The notes: a model not told the origin generated them from the letters alone. Shown: positions 14,880 to 24,325, counted from the first letter of the stretch. The stretch: DNA of 64,000 nt from an uncultured bacterium (GCA_905214625.1 CAJMMQ010000001.1:62001-126000), one strand, 5' to 3'. Made by a program: numbers and translations.

Positions 14880-17465
14880 ATGGCTATTTATAAAACTATT
14901 GTAAACATAAGAATCACGTTGCTGCTGTGCCTCATGGCTTTTTGCTTAAACATAAGCTATGCCGGAGAAAATAACAAGAGGCTTATTACGCTGAAGTTTG
15001 CCGGCGAACCACTGCCATCAGCATTGAAGCGGCTCGAGAAAGCCGGCGGAAAGAGCATTCTGTTTACATATAAGGAGACGGAGCGTTTCAGGGTTACGGC
15101 CACGGTGATAAACAAAACACAAGCGGAGGCCCTGCGCATCCTGCTCAGCGGCAAGCCCTTTGCGTTTGTTGAACGCAATGCTTACTTCGTGGTGCAGTAC
15201 AGCGAGTCGCGCCAGCGCAGCGTCAGTGTGCGCGGCCGTGTGACCGACCAAAACGGTCATCCCATGGTTTATGCCAATGTTGTTATGCTGGCTGCCGGCG
15301 ACAAGTCGTATATCTCTGGATGTGTCACGGAGGCCGACGGCACTTTTGCCATGCCTTCAATGCCGCAGAAAGACTGTCTGCTCCGCGTGTCTTTTGTAGG
15401 CTACACCACTGTAACCGTGCCATGCCGTCAGGAAAACAGCATAACGCTAAAGGCCGACGCCATGATGCTTAAAGGTGTAGAGGTAAAGGCGTCGCGCCCG
15501 ATGGTGGAGCGCAGGGGCAGCACCATTGTGGCCAACGTTGCGGGCACGCCGCTTTCCATGATGGGTTCGGCAGCCGACATGATTGGCAGTCTGCCTTTCG
15601 TTACAGGCGACGGCGACAATTTCAGCGTGATAGGCCGTGGCGGGGCAGAGATTTACATCAACGGGCGCAAGGTGCGCGACACGAACGAACTAGGGCAGCT
15701 GCGCGCCACGGAGATTCAGCAGGCCGAAATAATAATGAATCCCGGTGCGCGCTATTCGTCGGATGTAGGGGCGGTGATACGGTTAAAGACAATACGCCTG
15801 CGCGGACAGGGACTTAGCGGACTGGCTTATGCCGAATGGTCGCAGGGACATGAAGGTAAAGGGCGCGAGGGCCTTTCGCTAAACTACCGCACCGGAGGCC
15901 TTGACGTCTTTGTGAAGGGAAACTTTAAGGAAAACAGTTCTTACATAAAGAACCAGACTATAAGCCTGATGAACACGTCGTCAGTATGGACGATGATGTC
16001 GGACAACATTCAGACCGGCAACGATTCTAACTTTAAGGGTGAGGTGGGCTTCAACTATGAACCCGACAGCCGCCAGTCGTTCGGTGTGCGCTATGTGGCT
16101 GACAAATCGCTTGGCAACAGCAGCTCACATATAACAGGCAACACCATATTGTTGCGTGACGGAGACGAGTACGACAATATTGAAACAGAGTCGGAAACGG
16201 CCAATAACAACGGCTGGAACCATTCGGTTAACGGATACTACACGGGCATGTTCGGCAAGTGGAGCATAGACTTCAATGCCGACTATGTGGGCGGATGCTC
16301 GCGCAGCTGGCAGGTGGCTGCCAACAACGACGAAGTGGACGCTACATCATACAATGACGTGCGTAATTCTCTCTATGCCGCCAAACTGGTGGTAACGGCC
16401 CCGTTGCTTGGCGGCGAGATGGCGCTTGGCACGGAAGAGACATTCACCGACCGCAAGGACCGCTTCACTCAGAGCGGCTTCTCGGCAGATGCCGACGACC
16501 ATCTGCAACAGCAGTTTTATTCGGCATTTGTCGACTATACTCTCGGTCTGGGGCGTTTTACGGCACGTGCCGGATTGCGCTACGAGCATCAGCGGACCAA
16601 GTATTATGAGGCTGGCGTGCTGAAGGCAGAGCAAAGCCCTACGTACAACGACCTGATTCCGTCGGCATCGGTCGACTACAGCCATGGCGACTGGAATTTT
16701 TCGCTGGCTTACCGTCTGTTGAAACTTAGTCCTCTTTACCGCATGCTCTCGAGCGCGACAAGCTATGTCAGCAAATATATGTACCGTAACGGCGATCCGC
16801 TCCTCGTGCCACAGAAACATAACTACTTTACAATCGACGGCGGATGGAGATGGATTAATTTCTCGATATGGTACGACTATGCACTTAATATGTATACTTC
16901 GTTCTTCAAGCCATATGATGAAAACGGCCATCCGGGCGTAATGCTGCAGACAATGGCAAGCATACCTTATACTAATATGTACGGAATGTCTGTTGAACTG
17001 ACACCGAAAATCGGAATATGGCAGCCCCGCCTTTCGGCTTCGATAGACTGGTATGACTCTGACGCGCGCTCTATTGGCATACCTTACCTGTGGAACCGTC
17101 CCGGCTTTGACTTCGTTTTCGACAATAGTCTGACCTTCAGCCACGGCTGGTTTCTGAACCTGAAAGCACGCCTGGGCCTGAGGGGCAAACAGAGCTACGC
17201 CATAAAACAGCAGTATGGAACGGTGAGGCTGCGTGTGGTAAAGACATTCTTCAAGGACAAATCACTGCGCGTGGCCCTTTCTGCCGACGACATATTCAAT
17301 ACGGGGCGCGGCCGTTTCACTGTTTATGGTGACCGTACATACTACGACCACCGTATATGGTCGGACACGCAGCGCATAGGCTTAAGCGTAAACTATACGT
17401 TCAACGCCACCAAGACAAAATATAAAGGCAAGGGAGCCGGCGAGAGCGAGAAACAGCGACTGTAG
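14880..17465 (+). CDS. Outer-membrane signalling barrel with N-terminal STN domain
   Basis: This 861-residue protein has a signal peptide (ending around NISYAGE), then an STN domain at about residues 35-108 (ITLKFAGEPLPSALKRLEKA, then LFTYKE), the periplasmic module by which TonB-dependent transducers contact a FecR anti-sigma factor. It continues with a carboxypeptidase regulatory-like domain (about 117-195; VRGRVTDQNGHPMVYANVVM), a plug-like region (about 205-310; GRGGAEIYINGRKV) and a barrel of the OMP_b-brl_3 type. The next two genes encode an ECF sigma factor and a FecR protein, so the three form a cell-surface signalling unit. No SusD partner is present. The ligand is unknown. Confidence 0.88.
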   Translation: MAIYKTIVNIRITLLLCLMAFCLNISYAGENNKRLITLKFAGEPLPSALKRLEKAGGKSILFTYKETERFRVTATVINKTQAEALRILLSGKPFAFVERNAYFVVQYSESRQRSVSVRGRVTDQNGHPMVYANVVMLAAGDKSYISGCVTEADGTFAMPSMPQKDCLLRVSFVGYTTVTVPCRQENSITLKADAMMLKGVEVKASRPMVERRGSTIVANVAGTPLSMMGSAADMIGSLPFVTGDGDNFSVIGRGGAEIYINGRKVRDTNELGQLRATEIQQAEIIMNPGARYSSDVGAVIRLKTIRLRGQGLSGLAYAEWSQGHEGKGREGLSLNYRTGGLDVFVKGNFKENSSYIKNQTISLMNTSSVWTMMSDNIQTGNDSNFKGEVGFNYEPDSRQSFGVRYVADKSLGNSSSHITGNTILLRDGDEYDNIETESETANNNGWNHSVNGYYTGMFGKWSIDFNADYVGGCSRSWQVAANNDEVDATSYNDVRNSLYAAKLVVTAPLLGGEMALGTEETFTDRKDRFTQSGFSADADDHLQQQFYSAFVDYTLGLGRFTARAGLRYEHQRTKYYEAGVLKAEQSPTYNDLIPSASVDYSHGDWNFSLAYRLLKLSPLYRMLSSATSYVSKYMYRNGDPLLVPQKHNYFTIDGGWRWINFSIWYDYALNMYTSFFKPYDENGHPGVMLQTMASIPYTNMYGMSVELTPKIGIWQPRLSASIDWYDSDARSIGIPYLWNRPGFDFVFDNSLTFSHGWFLNLKARLGLRGKQSYAIKQQYGTVRLRVVKTFFKDKSLRVALSADDIFNTGRGRFTVYGDRTYYDHRIWSDTQRIGLSVNYTFNATKTKYKGKGAGESEKQRL

Positions 17466-17489
17466 CGGCTGTCTGTTGAAAATAATGCT

Positions 17490-17497
17490 TACCTTTG
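17490..17497 (+). promoter_or_regulatory. -7 box of the ECF sigma/FecR operon
   Basis: TACCTTTG lies 25 bases after the barrel gene's stop and 73 bases before the sigma start. A TTG at 17476-17478 is too close (11 bases) to be a normal -33 box. It implies that the regulators can be transcribed without the barrel gene. Confidence 0.5.
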
Positions 17498-17570
17498 CGG
17501 CCGCTAAATGTCCCCGTGCTTCCTGGCACAATGGTGCAAGGCGATGAACGGCGGCCAACTGATTTTTAAA

Positions 17571-18083
17571 ATGTTGTTGAAAGATAAGAAGAAAGACGAC
17601 TTCAGACGTATGTTCTGCGAATATTATCCTAAGCTGGTCAGGTTTGCCGTCCAGCTTACGGGCGATGCCGACGAGGGGCGCGATATGGTGGCCGATGTCA
17701 TGGAGAAGGCTTGGGAGCGCTTCGACTTGCTGCGTCCTGCCGACCGCGGCGCATGGCTCTATATGTGCGTGCGCAACGCCTGTATTAACAGACTGAAGCA
17801 CATAAAGACCGAGAATTGTGCGGCGGCAGAGCTGGCTGAGGTAACAAAGGCAGATGCCGAAAGCGAATATCGCGATCACGAGCGGCTGCTTTCGCGTGTT
17901 GAGGCTGTGGCTGAAGGGTTGGGCGAGCCAGCACGCTCAATAGTGCGCCTATGTTATTATGAGCATCTTACACGCCGTCAGGCTGCCGAACGTCTTGGAA
18001 TAAGTTATGATACCGTGAAAAAACATATTGCAAAGGCCTTGAAACTTTTGCGTGAGGCTGTAGGGAAAGGAGACGAATTATGA
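17571..18083 (+). CDS. ECF-type RNA polymerase sigma factor
   Basis: This 170-residue protein has region 2 at about residues 12-75 (FRRMFCEYYPKLVRFAVQLT, then EGRDMVADVMEKAWERFD) and region 4 at about 110-165 (ARSIVRLCYYEHLTRRQAAE, then RLGISYDTVKKHIAKALKLL), the full two-domain ECF architecture. It redirects RNA polymerase, probably to the upstream barrel gene. The frame is open from 17508, but the promoter box at 17490-17497 places the transcript start close to that codon, so the ATG at 17571, preceded by TTTTAAA, is preferred; 17544 is another option. Its stop overlaps the FecR start by four bases. Confidence 0.9.
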   Translation: MLLKDKKKDDFRRMFCEYYPKLVRFAVQLTGDADEGRDMVADVMEKAWERFDLLRPADRGAWLYMCVRNACINRLKHIKTENCAAAELAEVTKADAESEYRDHERLLSRVEAVAEGLGEPARSIVRLCYYEHLTRRQAAERLGISYDTVKKHIAKALKLLREAVGKGDEL

Positions 18084-19066
18084 AAGAGAATGATGTCAGA
18101 AACATGGATTTGACAAGCCGCAAGGCAGGCGAGGGCAGCGGTGAAGACGAGCGTTTGCTGATGATGCTCGGCGAGGCTTTGGGAGATATGCCCGGCGATG
18201 AGGAGACGCAGAAGGCATGGCGACGGTTTGAAGCGCGTCATGGCGATGCCTGCGGCTCACGTTTGAGGCTGCGTCGCATATTCATTTCAGCAGCGGTAGC
18301 TGCTGCCGTAGTGGCTTTGGTCGTGGCGTTTGCGTGGAGTGATATTGTTGGTTCAGCCGGAGTGATTGAGACATTTTCCATGGCCGAACTGCCGTCGCAT
18401 ACATCGCGTGTGGCTGACGGAGACAATGTTGTTGTGCAGACGCCGTCGGCCACTACGTCGGATGTTCTTCTGCCCGACGGTTCCCGCGTAATGCTCGGTT
18501 CAGGCTCTCGTCTTAAATATCCGTCAGATTTTGGACAGAATGGCGTCAGGGAGGTTGAGCTTACAGGACAGGCACGCTTCAGCGTCAGGCATGATGCCGG
18601 CAGGCCGTTTGTAGTGAAGAGCGGAAACATGAGTACGAAGGTGCTCGGCACGGTGTTCTATGTCCGTTCTTATCATGGCAGCGCAAGTTCGGTGGTACTG
18701 CTTAAAGGCTGTGTCAGTGTAAGTAGTGAAGACGGCGGCAATGGCAAGATGCTTAGTCCCGGACAGCAGGCCGTTGTCGACGACAAGGGTGACATTAAGG
18801 TGGAAAAGGCCGACATGGCAGCTGTCGGAGGATGGACTCACGGTGATTTCCGTTTCGACGATTCGCGGCTCGAGGATGTTATGAACGACATAGGATCATG
18901 GTATAACGTAGGCATTGCGTTCCATTCGCGCAGTCTGCTTTCTGTCCGAATTCACTTCAACTTCCCCCGGTCGGTTTCTTTGGCAGACGTTCTTCAGGCG
19001 CTTAACGACCTTGGTGTAGCACAGTTCAGATACGCCGACGGCCGCATAAGCATAGAGCAGAAATAG
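18080..19066 (+). CDS. FecR-family anti-sigma factor
   Basis: This 328-residue protein has a cytoplasmic N-terminus of about 68 residues, one membrane helix (about 70-90; IFISAAVAAAVVALVVAFAW) and a periplasmic FecR domain (about 115-215; DVLLPDGSRVMLGSGSRLKY, TGQARFSVRHDAGRPFVVKS) followed by the C-terminal STN-like segment (SVSLADVLQALNDLGV) that docks with the receptor's STN domain. It should hold the sigma factor made by the overlapping upstream gene until the barrel at 14880 signals. The start codon ATG overlaps the sigma stop (ATGA), so translation is coupled. Confidence 0.92.
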   Translation: MKENDVRNMDLTSRKAGEGSGEDERLLMMLGEALGDMPGDEETQKAWRRFEARHGDACGSRLRLRRIFISAAVAAAVVALVVAFAWSDIVGSAGVIETFSMAELPSHTSRVADGDNVVVQTPSATTSDVLLPDGSRVMLGSGSRLKYPSDFGQNGVREVELTGQARFSVRHDAGRPFVVKSGNMSTKVLGTVFYVRSYHGSASSVVLLKGCVSVSSEDGGNGKMLSPGQQAVVDDKGDIKVEKADMAAVGGWTHGDFRFDDSRLEDVMNDIGSWYNVGIAFHSRSLLSVRIHFNFPRSVSLADVLQALNDLGVAQFRYADGRISIEQK

Positions 19067-19082
19067 CATTCTGTCCGGTTCG

Positions 19083-19113
19083 TTGCGCATTAATGTTTTT
19101 TTGAGTAACTTTG
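19083..19113 (+). promoter_or_regulatory. Promoter of the second MATE gene
   Basis: TTG (19083-19085), a 20-base spacer, then TAACTTTG (19106-19113), with the start codon 95 bases downstream. It separates this gene from the FecR operon. Confidence 0.65.
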
Positions 19114-19208
19114 CAGCCCGAAAGCTGTAAATATCAATATAAAACATTATTCTCCGGCACATACGGCAGCATTGGCTGTATTGTGCGTGAAGCAGAAAAC
19201 AGACAACG

Positions 19209-20516
19209 ATGGATAACAGAAACAGACAGATACTCAACATAGCCCTGCCGGCAATAGTGAGCAACATCACCGTGCCGCTGCTGGGACTTGTAGACGTGGC
19301 CATAGTGGGCCACCTCGGTGCGGCATCATATATAGGTGCAATAGCCGTGGGCGGCATGACGTTCAATGTGATTTACTGGATATTCGGATTTCTGCGCATG
19401 GGCACGAGCGGACTGACGGGGCAGGCTCTCGGCAGACGCGACCTTACCGAAACGGTGCGCATGCTCTGCCGTTCTTTGGGTATTGCCATGGCAGTCGCCT
19501 TGGCGCTCATCGTGCTGCAGGTGCCGCTGCGTGAGGCATCAATGCTCGTGATGCAGCCGCCTGCAGAGGTAAGGAGGCTTGCTTCGATATATTTCAACAT
19601 ACTTATATGGGGCGCTCCTGCCATGCTCGGTCTGTTCAGTCTGTCTGGATGGTACATCGGCATGCAAAATTCGCGCGTGCCAATGTTTATAGCCATAACG
19701 CAGAACATAATAAACATCGGGGCGAGCATGCTGCTTGTGTTCGGCTTCGGACTTAAGGTTGAAGGCGTTGCCCTGGGCACGCTCATTGCCCAATGGGGCG
19801 GTTTCGTTATGGCACTGCTGCTCTGCTTCGTAAATTATCGCCGTCTGAGACGTTATTTCTCATGGCAAGGCGTATGGCGGCGCGACGCAATGGCGCATTT
19901 CTTCAAGGTAAACCGCGATATATTTTTTCGCACGCTGTGCATGGTTGCCGTAATGCTGTTTTTCACCTCTGCCGGTTCGTGGCAGGGCGAGGTCGTGTTG
20001 GCGGTGAACACCCTGCTCATGCAGTTCTATCTGCTGTTCTCTTATGTTATGGATGGCTTTGCCTATGCCGGCGAGGCTTTGAGCGGCAGGTTTTACGGAG
20101 CGCGCAACCATGAGGCTCTTGGCTCTACGGTGCGCCGCCTGTTCTGGTGGGGTGCCGGCATGGCAGTAGGCTTTACGCTGGTTTACGGCATAGGCGGCGA
20201 CGCCTTTCTCTCGTTGCTTACAGATGAGCCTTCTGTGGTGGTGGCATCGCATGAGTATTATTATTGGGCATTGGCAATACCGGTTGCCGGCATGGCGGCG
20301 TTTGTATGGGACGGCGTGTTCATAGGCTGCACCATGACGCGCGGCATGCTTCAGTCTATGTTTCTTGCAGCAATAACGTTCTTTACTCTTTATTATTCCC
20401 TGCGCTCCACGATGGCCAACCATGGCCTGTGGCTTGCGTTCATTGCGTTTGTGGCTGTAAGAGGATTGGCTCAGACAGTGATATGGCGCAGGCGGCAGCT
20501 TCGGCATAACGCTTAA
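19209..20516 (+). CDS. MATE-family exporter (DinF-like)
   Basis: This 435-residue membrane protein has about 12 hydrophobic helices. Near the N-terminus it carries LNIALPAIVSNITVPLLGLV and DVAIVGHLGAASYIGAIAVG, the DinF-type MATE pattern, and later FGFLRMGTSGLTGQALGRRD. It belongs to a different branch from the MATE protein at 12792, so it is unlikely to be a recent duplicate. It has its own promoter and a strong terminator, and is therefore a single-gene unit next to, not within, the signalling operon. The substrate is unknown. Confidence 0.88.
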   Translation: MDNRNRQILNIALPAIVSNITVPLLGLVDVAIVGHLGAASYIGAIAVGGMTFNVIYWIFGFLRMGTSGLTGQALGRRDLTETVRMLCRSLGIAMAVALALIVLQVPLREASMLVMQPPAEVRRLASIYFNILIWGAPAMLGLFSLSGWYIGMQNSRVPMFIAITQNIINIGASMLLVFGFGLKVEGVALGTLIAQWGGFVMALLLCFVNYRRLRRYFSWQGVWRRDAMAHFFKVNRDIFFRTLCMVAVMLFFTSAGSWQGEVVLAVNTLLMQFYLLFSYVMDGFAYAGEALSGRFYGARNHEALGSTVRRLFWWGAGMAVGFTLVYGIGGDAFLSLLTDEPSVVVASHEYYYWALAIPVAGMAAFVWDGVFIGCTMTRGMLQSMFLAAITFFTLYYSLRSTMANHGLWLAFIAFVAVRGLAQTVIWRRRQLRHNA

Positions 20517-20582
20517 TAAAGAAGAATGATTGTCGTAAAATTAATGTTGCCGTGCCTATTGATGAGGCGGCAATATAAAAAC

Positions 20583-20626
20583 AAATGCAGACAAGCGGTT
20601 ATTAACATGCCGCCTGTCTGCATTTT
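20583..20626 (+). terminator. Terminator of the second MATE gene
   Basis: AAATGCAGACA and GCGG pair with CCGC and TGTCTGCATTT (with small bulges), followed by TTATCTTT. It lies between convergent genes and could serve both. Confidence 0.75.
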
Positions 20627-20720
20627 ATCTTTATGTTGTGATTAATGCTCATAATCTGTGTTGACTTATCATTCCTATAAATTTATAAGAGCGATAATAA
20701 TCCGTCGGAAGATAAGACAT

Positions 20721-22850
20721 TTATCTTATACCATTGTCGTTGTCTGAATTGTTGAGTTTCTTGCGTTCTGTCTGATATTTGCGTCCGTGGCTGAAGTTGT
20801 ACGACAGCGTGAAGTAAATCATGTTGCCGTTGTCCTTGATGTATGTGTGCGTCGTGCTCTGAAGATATTTGCTGTCGGTCTTGCTCACATAGTCGAAACC
20901 CTGCGGATAGCCGAGCAGCAATACGCCAAGACCCACCTTCAGGTCTTTATACTTATAGCCGACGCTGAGGTTAGACTGGTTTTCGGTCTTGAGTATAGAT
21001 TCGGCAAAATAGCTCTTTGGTGCGGTGTAGAAGCTTGCCGCAACGCTCCACCGGCCTAACATCAGGTTGGCCGATGCGCCCCAGCGCCACGCGTCGTAGT
21101 TGTGGGAGTAGGAGAGTCCGCGACTGTTGTAGTTGGAGTAATCGCCATAAAGCGAAATGTCGAGAATGTCTCTGATGGCGTGCAACGTGAAGTAGGCCGT
21201 GAGCGACTTCTGGCTGAAACTTTTCTGATTTTCGGGCTTGCTGATTAGGATGTATGTGCCGTCGTCATTCAGTTCAGGTATATAAGATGTCATGATGATG
21301 TCGGGTGCGTAATACCAGCTTCCGTACAGCTGGAAGTTGAACAACGGGCGGGTCCAGCTTACAGTGAGGCTGTTGCTGTAGCCCGTGTAAGGCTTCAGAC
21401 CTGTGTTGCCGTCGTTGGCGTTCAGTTCGTCGCTCTGGTTTCTGACGTCGCTCAACTGCGAGAGCGAAGGCGAACGCTGGCTTATGCGTCCTGAATATCT
21501 TAAAAACAGATTATCGGCTATTTTGGTCGAAAGACTGAGCTGCGGGCGCAGCGTCCACTTGTTGAATCCAATGTCGCCCTGATGGATGGCAAGATAGTTG
21601 GCACCGATGCCCACCTGATAGTTGAATATGCCGAGCTTTCCCTGAAGCTGTGCAAAGAGATAAAGGTTGTCGGAGTTGAGCACGGCGTCGGTGTTCACTG
21701 CGCCTGTATAGTCGTTGTCGGTGTGGCTTACAGTGTATTCGCCTCCTGCCGAGAACACCTCCTTATTGAAATTTTTTGTATATATGGCCTCGCTGATAAG
21801 AGAATATTTGCGGCCCGTTGTAGAATAGCTATAGTCGTTCACAGGGTCGGCTTGCATCGACTGTTCCGGCGACTGGTTGAAAAGGTAGTTGCGCGACATA
21901 TAATTGTAATCGGTGCCGATATATGTTCCCACAATGTTGGCCGTTATATTCTGTTTCTTAGGCAGATTCAGCGACCAGTATATGTCGAGCGACGGGGTTT
22001 TCATTTTGTTTGTCATCTTGTTATACAGATACAGGTCGGGCATGGATGTCTCCTTTGCCAGCTGGTTAGAGCCGGAATTAGGGTTGTTATATTGATTATA
22101 GTTGAGGCTGATGTTAAAGGTGTATTTGTCGGGCTCGGCCAGGTTGTAACCCAGCTGAACCGTATTGATGGTGTACATGAAGTCGGTGTTGTAGCCTAAG
22201 TATTGGCGTTGGCGCTGTGTTCCGTCGGGAAAGAAGTAAGTGTTTTCGCTGTCCACTTTGCGCTCGTCGTATCCGCGGTAGCTGAAGTTGTAGTATATGC
22301 TGAACTCCGATTTCTTGTAATTATACTTAAAGTAAGCGTTGCTGTTGTTGAATCCGGTAGTGAAAGCCTGCATTGTTCCGAGTCCGCCCACGTATCCGGC
22401 GTAGCGCCTTTTCACAACGAAGTTGATTACGGCGTCTATGCTGCCGTCGGAGTATCTCACTCCCGGATTGTCAATGTATTCAACCCTTACAACCTCGTCG
22501 GGCCTAAGTGCGGTTATATCTTGCTGGTTAGCCTTTAGGTCGTTTATGCGCACCTGCACGCTGCCGCCTTTCATCGACTTTATTGTCTGGTTTTCAGTGT
22601 CGGTCATTATGCCGTTGAGTGTCATCTTGCTCAGCAATTCGTATCCGTTTGACGAGTGCTTTTTCATTGTTGATGTCGGCAGGAGTATCTGGCGGTCAAC
22701 CTTGTTTATCACTCGCATACCGTTAACGGTAACTTCGCCGAGGTTATATGTGGTGTCAACTTTCAGCGTGTCGGTCTGAGCATGCGCTGCGACAACTGTG
22801 AGGGCTGCCGCAAGCGCAGTGGTTATTATTCTGTGTCTTTTCATACGCAA
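20721..22850 (-). CDS. Outer-membrane beta-barrel protein, TonB-receptor-like (no regulatory-like domain)
   Basis: This 709-residue protein has a signal peptide ending in AAHAQ. A plug-like domain spans about residues 30-170 (YNLGEVTVNGMRVINKVDRQ, LSKMTLNGIM, VRVEYIDNPGVRYSDGSIDA). A barrel of about 530 residues follows, closing with YFTLSYNFSHGRKY and a hydrophilic tail. It is of the OMP_b-brl_3 class but lacks the carboxypeptidase-like domain seen in the barrel at 7391. No susD-like gene is adjacent. It lies 87 bases after luxS on the same strand with no promoter box of the usual type, so read-through from luxS is possible. The ligand is unknown. Confidence 0.83.
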   Translation of the reverse strand: MRMKRHRIITTALAAALTVVAAHAQTDTLKVDTTYNLGEVTVNGMRVINKVDRQILLPTSTMKKHSSNGYELLSKMTLNGIMTDTENQTIKSMKGGSVQVRINDLKANQQDITALRPDEVVRVEYIDNPGVRYSDGSIDAVINFVVKRRYAGYVGGLGTMQAFTTGFNNSNAYFKYNYKKSEFSIYYNFSYRGYDERKVDSENTYFFPDGTQRQRQYLGYNTDFMYTINTVQLGYNLAEPDKYTFNISLNYNQYNNPNSGSNQLAKETSMPDLYLYNKMTNKMKTPSLDIYWSLNLPKKQNITANIVGTYIGTDYNYMSRNYLFNQSPEQSMQADPVNDYSYSTTGRKYSLISEAIYTKNFNKEVFSAGGEYTVSHTDNDYTGAVNTDAVLNSDNLYLFAQLQGKLGIFNYQVGIGANYLAIHQGDIGFNKWTLRPQLSLSTKIADNLFLRYSGRISQRSPSLSQLSDVRNQSDELNANDGNTGLKPYTGYSNSLTVSWTRPLFNFQLYGSWYYAPDIIMTSYIPELNDDGTYILISKPENQKSFSQKSLTAYFTLHAIRDILDISLYGDYSNYNSRGLSYSHNYDAWRWGASANLMLGRWSVAASFYTAPKSYFAESILKTENQSNLSVGYKYKDLKVGLGVLLLGYPQGFDYVSKTDSKYLQSTTHTYIKDNGNMIYFTLSYNFSHGRKYQTERKKLNNSDNDNGIR

Positions 22851-22937
22851 TGCTGTTTTGTGTGTTATTTTGATTTAAGTACGCAACGGCATTGCAGATG
22901 TGACATACTTTAACTTATTTTAAAGTATTGTGGTGCG

Positions 22938-23417
22938 TCAGCCGGGATAGTTCATGTTCTCGTCTTTGATGACCTCGAGTACCTCAGTCAGGTACTTGCG
23001 TGCCTCCCATCGTGCCATGGGCAGGTCGTGCAGCAGCCAGTTGCCGCAGTCCTTCGGAGCAGCTCCCGGTATGTCGCCCTCAAAGTCGGCAACAAAGCTG
23101 AAAGTGCGTTTCATAAGCTCTACGATGTCCTTGGGTTCGAGGTCGCCGCGCATGAGCAGATAGTTGCCGGTGAGGCATCCCATCGGTCCCCAGTAGATTA
23201 TGCGGTCTTTCCATTCCGGGTCGTTGCGCAGATAGGTTGCAGCCAGATGTTCAATGGTGTGGAGTGCGCCGGCGTGAACAACAGGTTCGCGGTTAGGCTC
23301 CTTCATGCGTATATCAAATGTGGTGACGGTCTCTCCGCCTACGCTGTCCTTGCGTGATACGTATATTCCGCGCAGCAGGCGGTTGTGGTCGATTGTAAAA
23401 CTTGGAATCTTTTTCAT
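22938..23417 (-). CDS. luxS: S-ribosylhomocysteine lyase LuxS
   Basis: LuxS splits S-ribosylhomocysteine into homocysteine and DPD, the precursor of autoinducer-2, in the cytoplasm. At 159 residues it has the normal family length. The metal site is complete: His53 and His57 in HTIEH with Glu56 beside them, and Cys124 in KDCGNW. The catalytic Cys81 is in GPMGCLTGNY. The gene just upstream on the same strand encodes the nucleosidase that makes its substrate, so together they detoxify S-adenosylhomocysteine in two steps. The start is fixed by the conserved MKKIPSFTIDH beginning. An array of 8-base repeats begins 10 bases upstream of the ATG. Confidence 0.97.
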   Translation of the reverse strand: MKKIPSFTIDHNRLLRGIYVSRKDSVGGETVTTFDIRMKEPNREPVVHAGALHTIEHLAATYLRNDPEWKDRIIYWGPMGCLTGNYLLMRGDLEPKDIVELMKRTFSFVADFEGDIPGAAPKDCGNWLLHDLPMARWEARKYLTEVLEVIKDENMNYPG

Positions 23418-23426
23418 TGTGTTTTA

Positions 23427-23458
23427 GGAGTTAAGGAGTTAGGGAGTTAAGGAGTTAA
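23427..23458. repeat. Four tandem 8-base repeats in the luxS leader
   Basis: The unit GGAGTTAA occurs four times head to tail, one copy with A changed to G. On the luxS strand it reads TTAACTCC and ends 10 bases before the ATG. Slippage would change the leader length. Confidence 0.85.
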
Positions 23459-23522
23459 GACAAATGCAGTGCTGTCTTTTTCATCGCCTTTTTAGGTGTT
23501 AAGACAAATACAGTACTGTCTT
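23454..23522. repeat. Pair of 25-base direct repeats upstream of luxS
   Basis: Bases 23454-23478 and 23498-23522 match at all but two positions. Each can form a small hairpin (AAGACA with TGTCTT). The first copy overlaps the end of the 8-base array. Confidence 0.75.
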
Positions 23523-23617
23523 CATTGTCTGCTTTTCGGGATTATGAAAGATGCATTGCTGATGAAACGGCATACAGAACAATGTCCCGGCTCCTTAATA
23601 TCTGAATAACTCAATGT

Positions 23618-24301
23618 TTATATTGTTTTAAGAAACTCTTTGGTAACGTTGAACGACTTTTCGGCAAGTCTTGACCAGAAGTCGAAGTATTGCGACGCCT
23701 TGTTGTCCTTGAGCGGTATGTCGCTGATGATGCGGAAGCTGACGAACGGCACTCCGTATATGTGGCAGGTCTGCGCTATAGAGCAGCTCTCCATGTCGAC
23801 GGCCTTGGCCTTGGGAAAGTTGTCGAGTATGCCCTGCATCTTCTCGCGTGAGTCGACAAACCATTCGCCGCTGACAATCAGGCCGGCGTGAATCTTTGTC
23901 TCGCCGCTCAGGGATACAGCTTTTTCTACGAGGTCTTTGGGTGCCGTAAATGTCGGCGGCATGCCGATAATCTGCCCGAAGCTGCACTCGCTGCCACAGT
24001 AGGCGTCGTGATAGCAGTAAGATGTGCCCACGATAACGTCTGTTACGTTCATCTCCACGTCGGCTCCTCCGGCCACGCCGGTAGATATCACCAGGTCGGG
24101 GGCATAGTTGTTTATCATTTCCACGGCCCCTATTGCAGAGTTAACCTTGCCTATGCCGCATTTCTGTATAACGATGTCCTTGTCGCCTATGTTGCCCACG
24201 GCGAAGTCTTTCTTGTGGTGTTGTTCCATTGTGGCGTTCTCGAGCAGTGCCTTAAGCTGCACAAACTCCTTGTCCATGGCCACTATTATTCCTATTTTCA
24301 T
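23618..24301 (-). CDS. mtnN: 5'-methylthioadenosine/S-adenosylhomocysteine nucleosidase
   Basis: The enzyme cleaves adenine from methylthioadenosine and S-adenosylhomocysteine, giving S-ribosylhomocysteine for LuxS. The 227 residues match the family length. The expected catalytic residues are present: Glu12 (AMDKEF), Glu171 in AVDMESCSIAQ and Asp194 in ISDIP, with the glycine-rich STGVAGGAD loop at 73-81. It is cytoplasmic. It precedes luxS on the same strand with a 200-base gap full of short repeats, and a TATCTTTG box lies just upstream, so it probably leads the pathway transcript. Confidence 0.95.
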   Translation of the reverse strand: MKIGIIVAMDKEFVQLKALLENATMEQHHKKDFAVGNIGDKDIVIQKCGIGKVNSAIGAVEMINNYAPDLVISTGVAGGADVEMNVTDVIVGTSYCYHDAYCGSECSFGQIIGMPPTFTAPKDLVEKAVSLSGETKIHAGLIVSGEWFVDSREKMQGILDNFPKAKAVDMESCSIAQTCHIYGVPFVSFRIISDIPLKDNKASQYFDFWSRLAEKSFNVTKEFLKTI

Positions 24302-24325
24302 CTTTATGTTGTTGTTTTATGGAGG

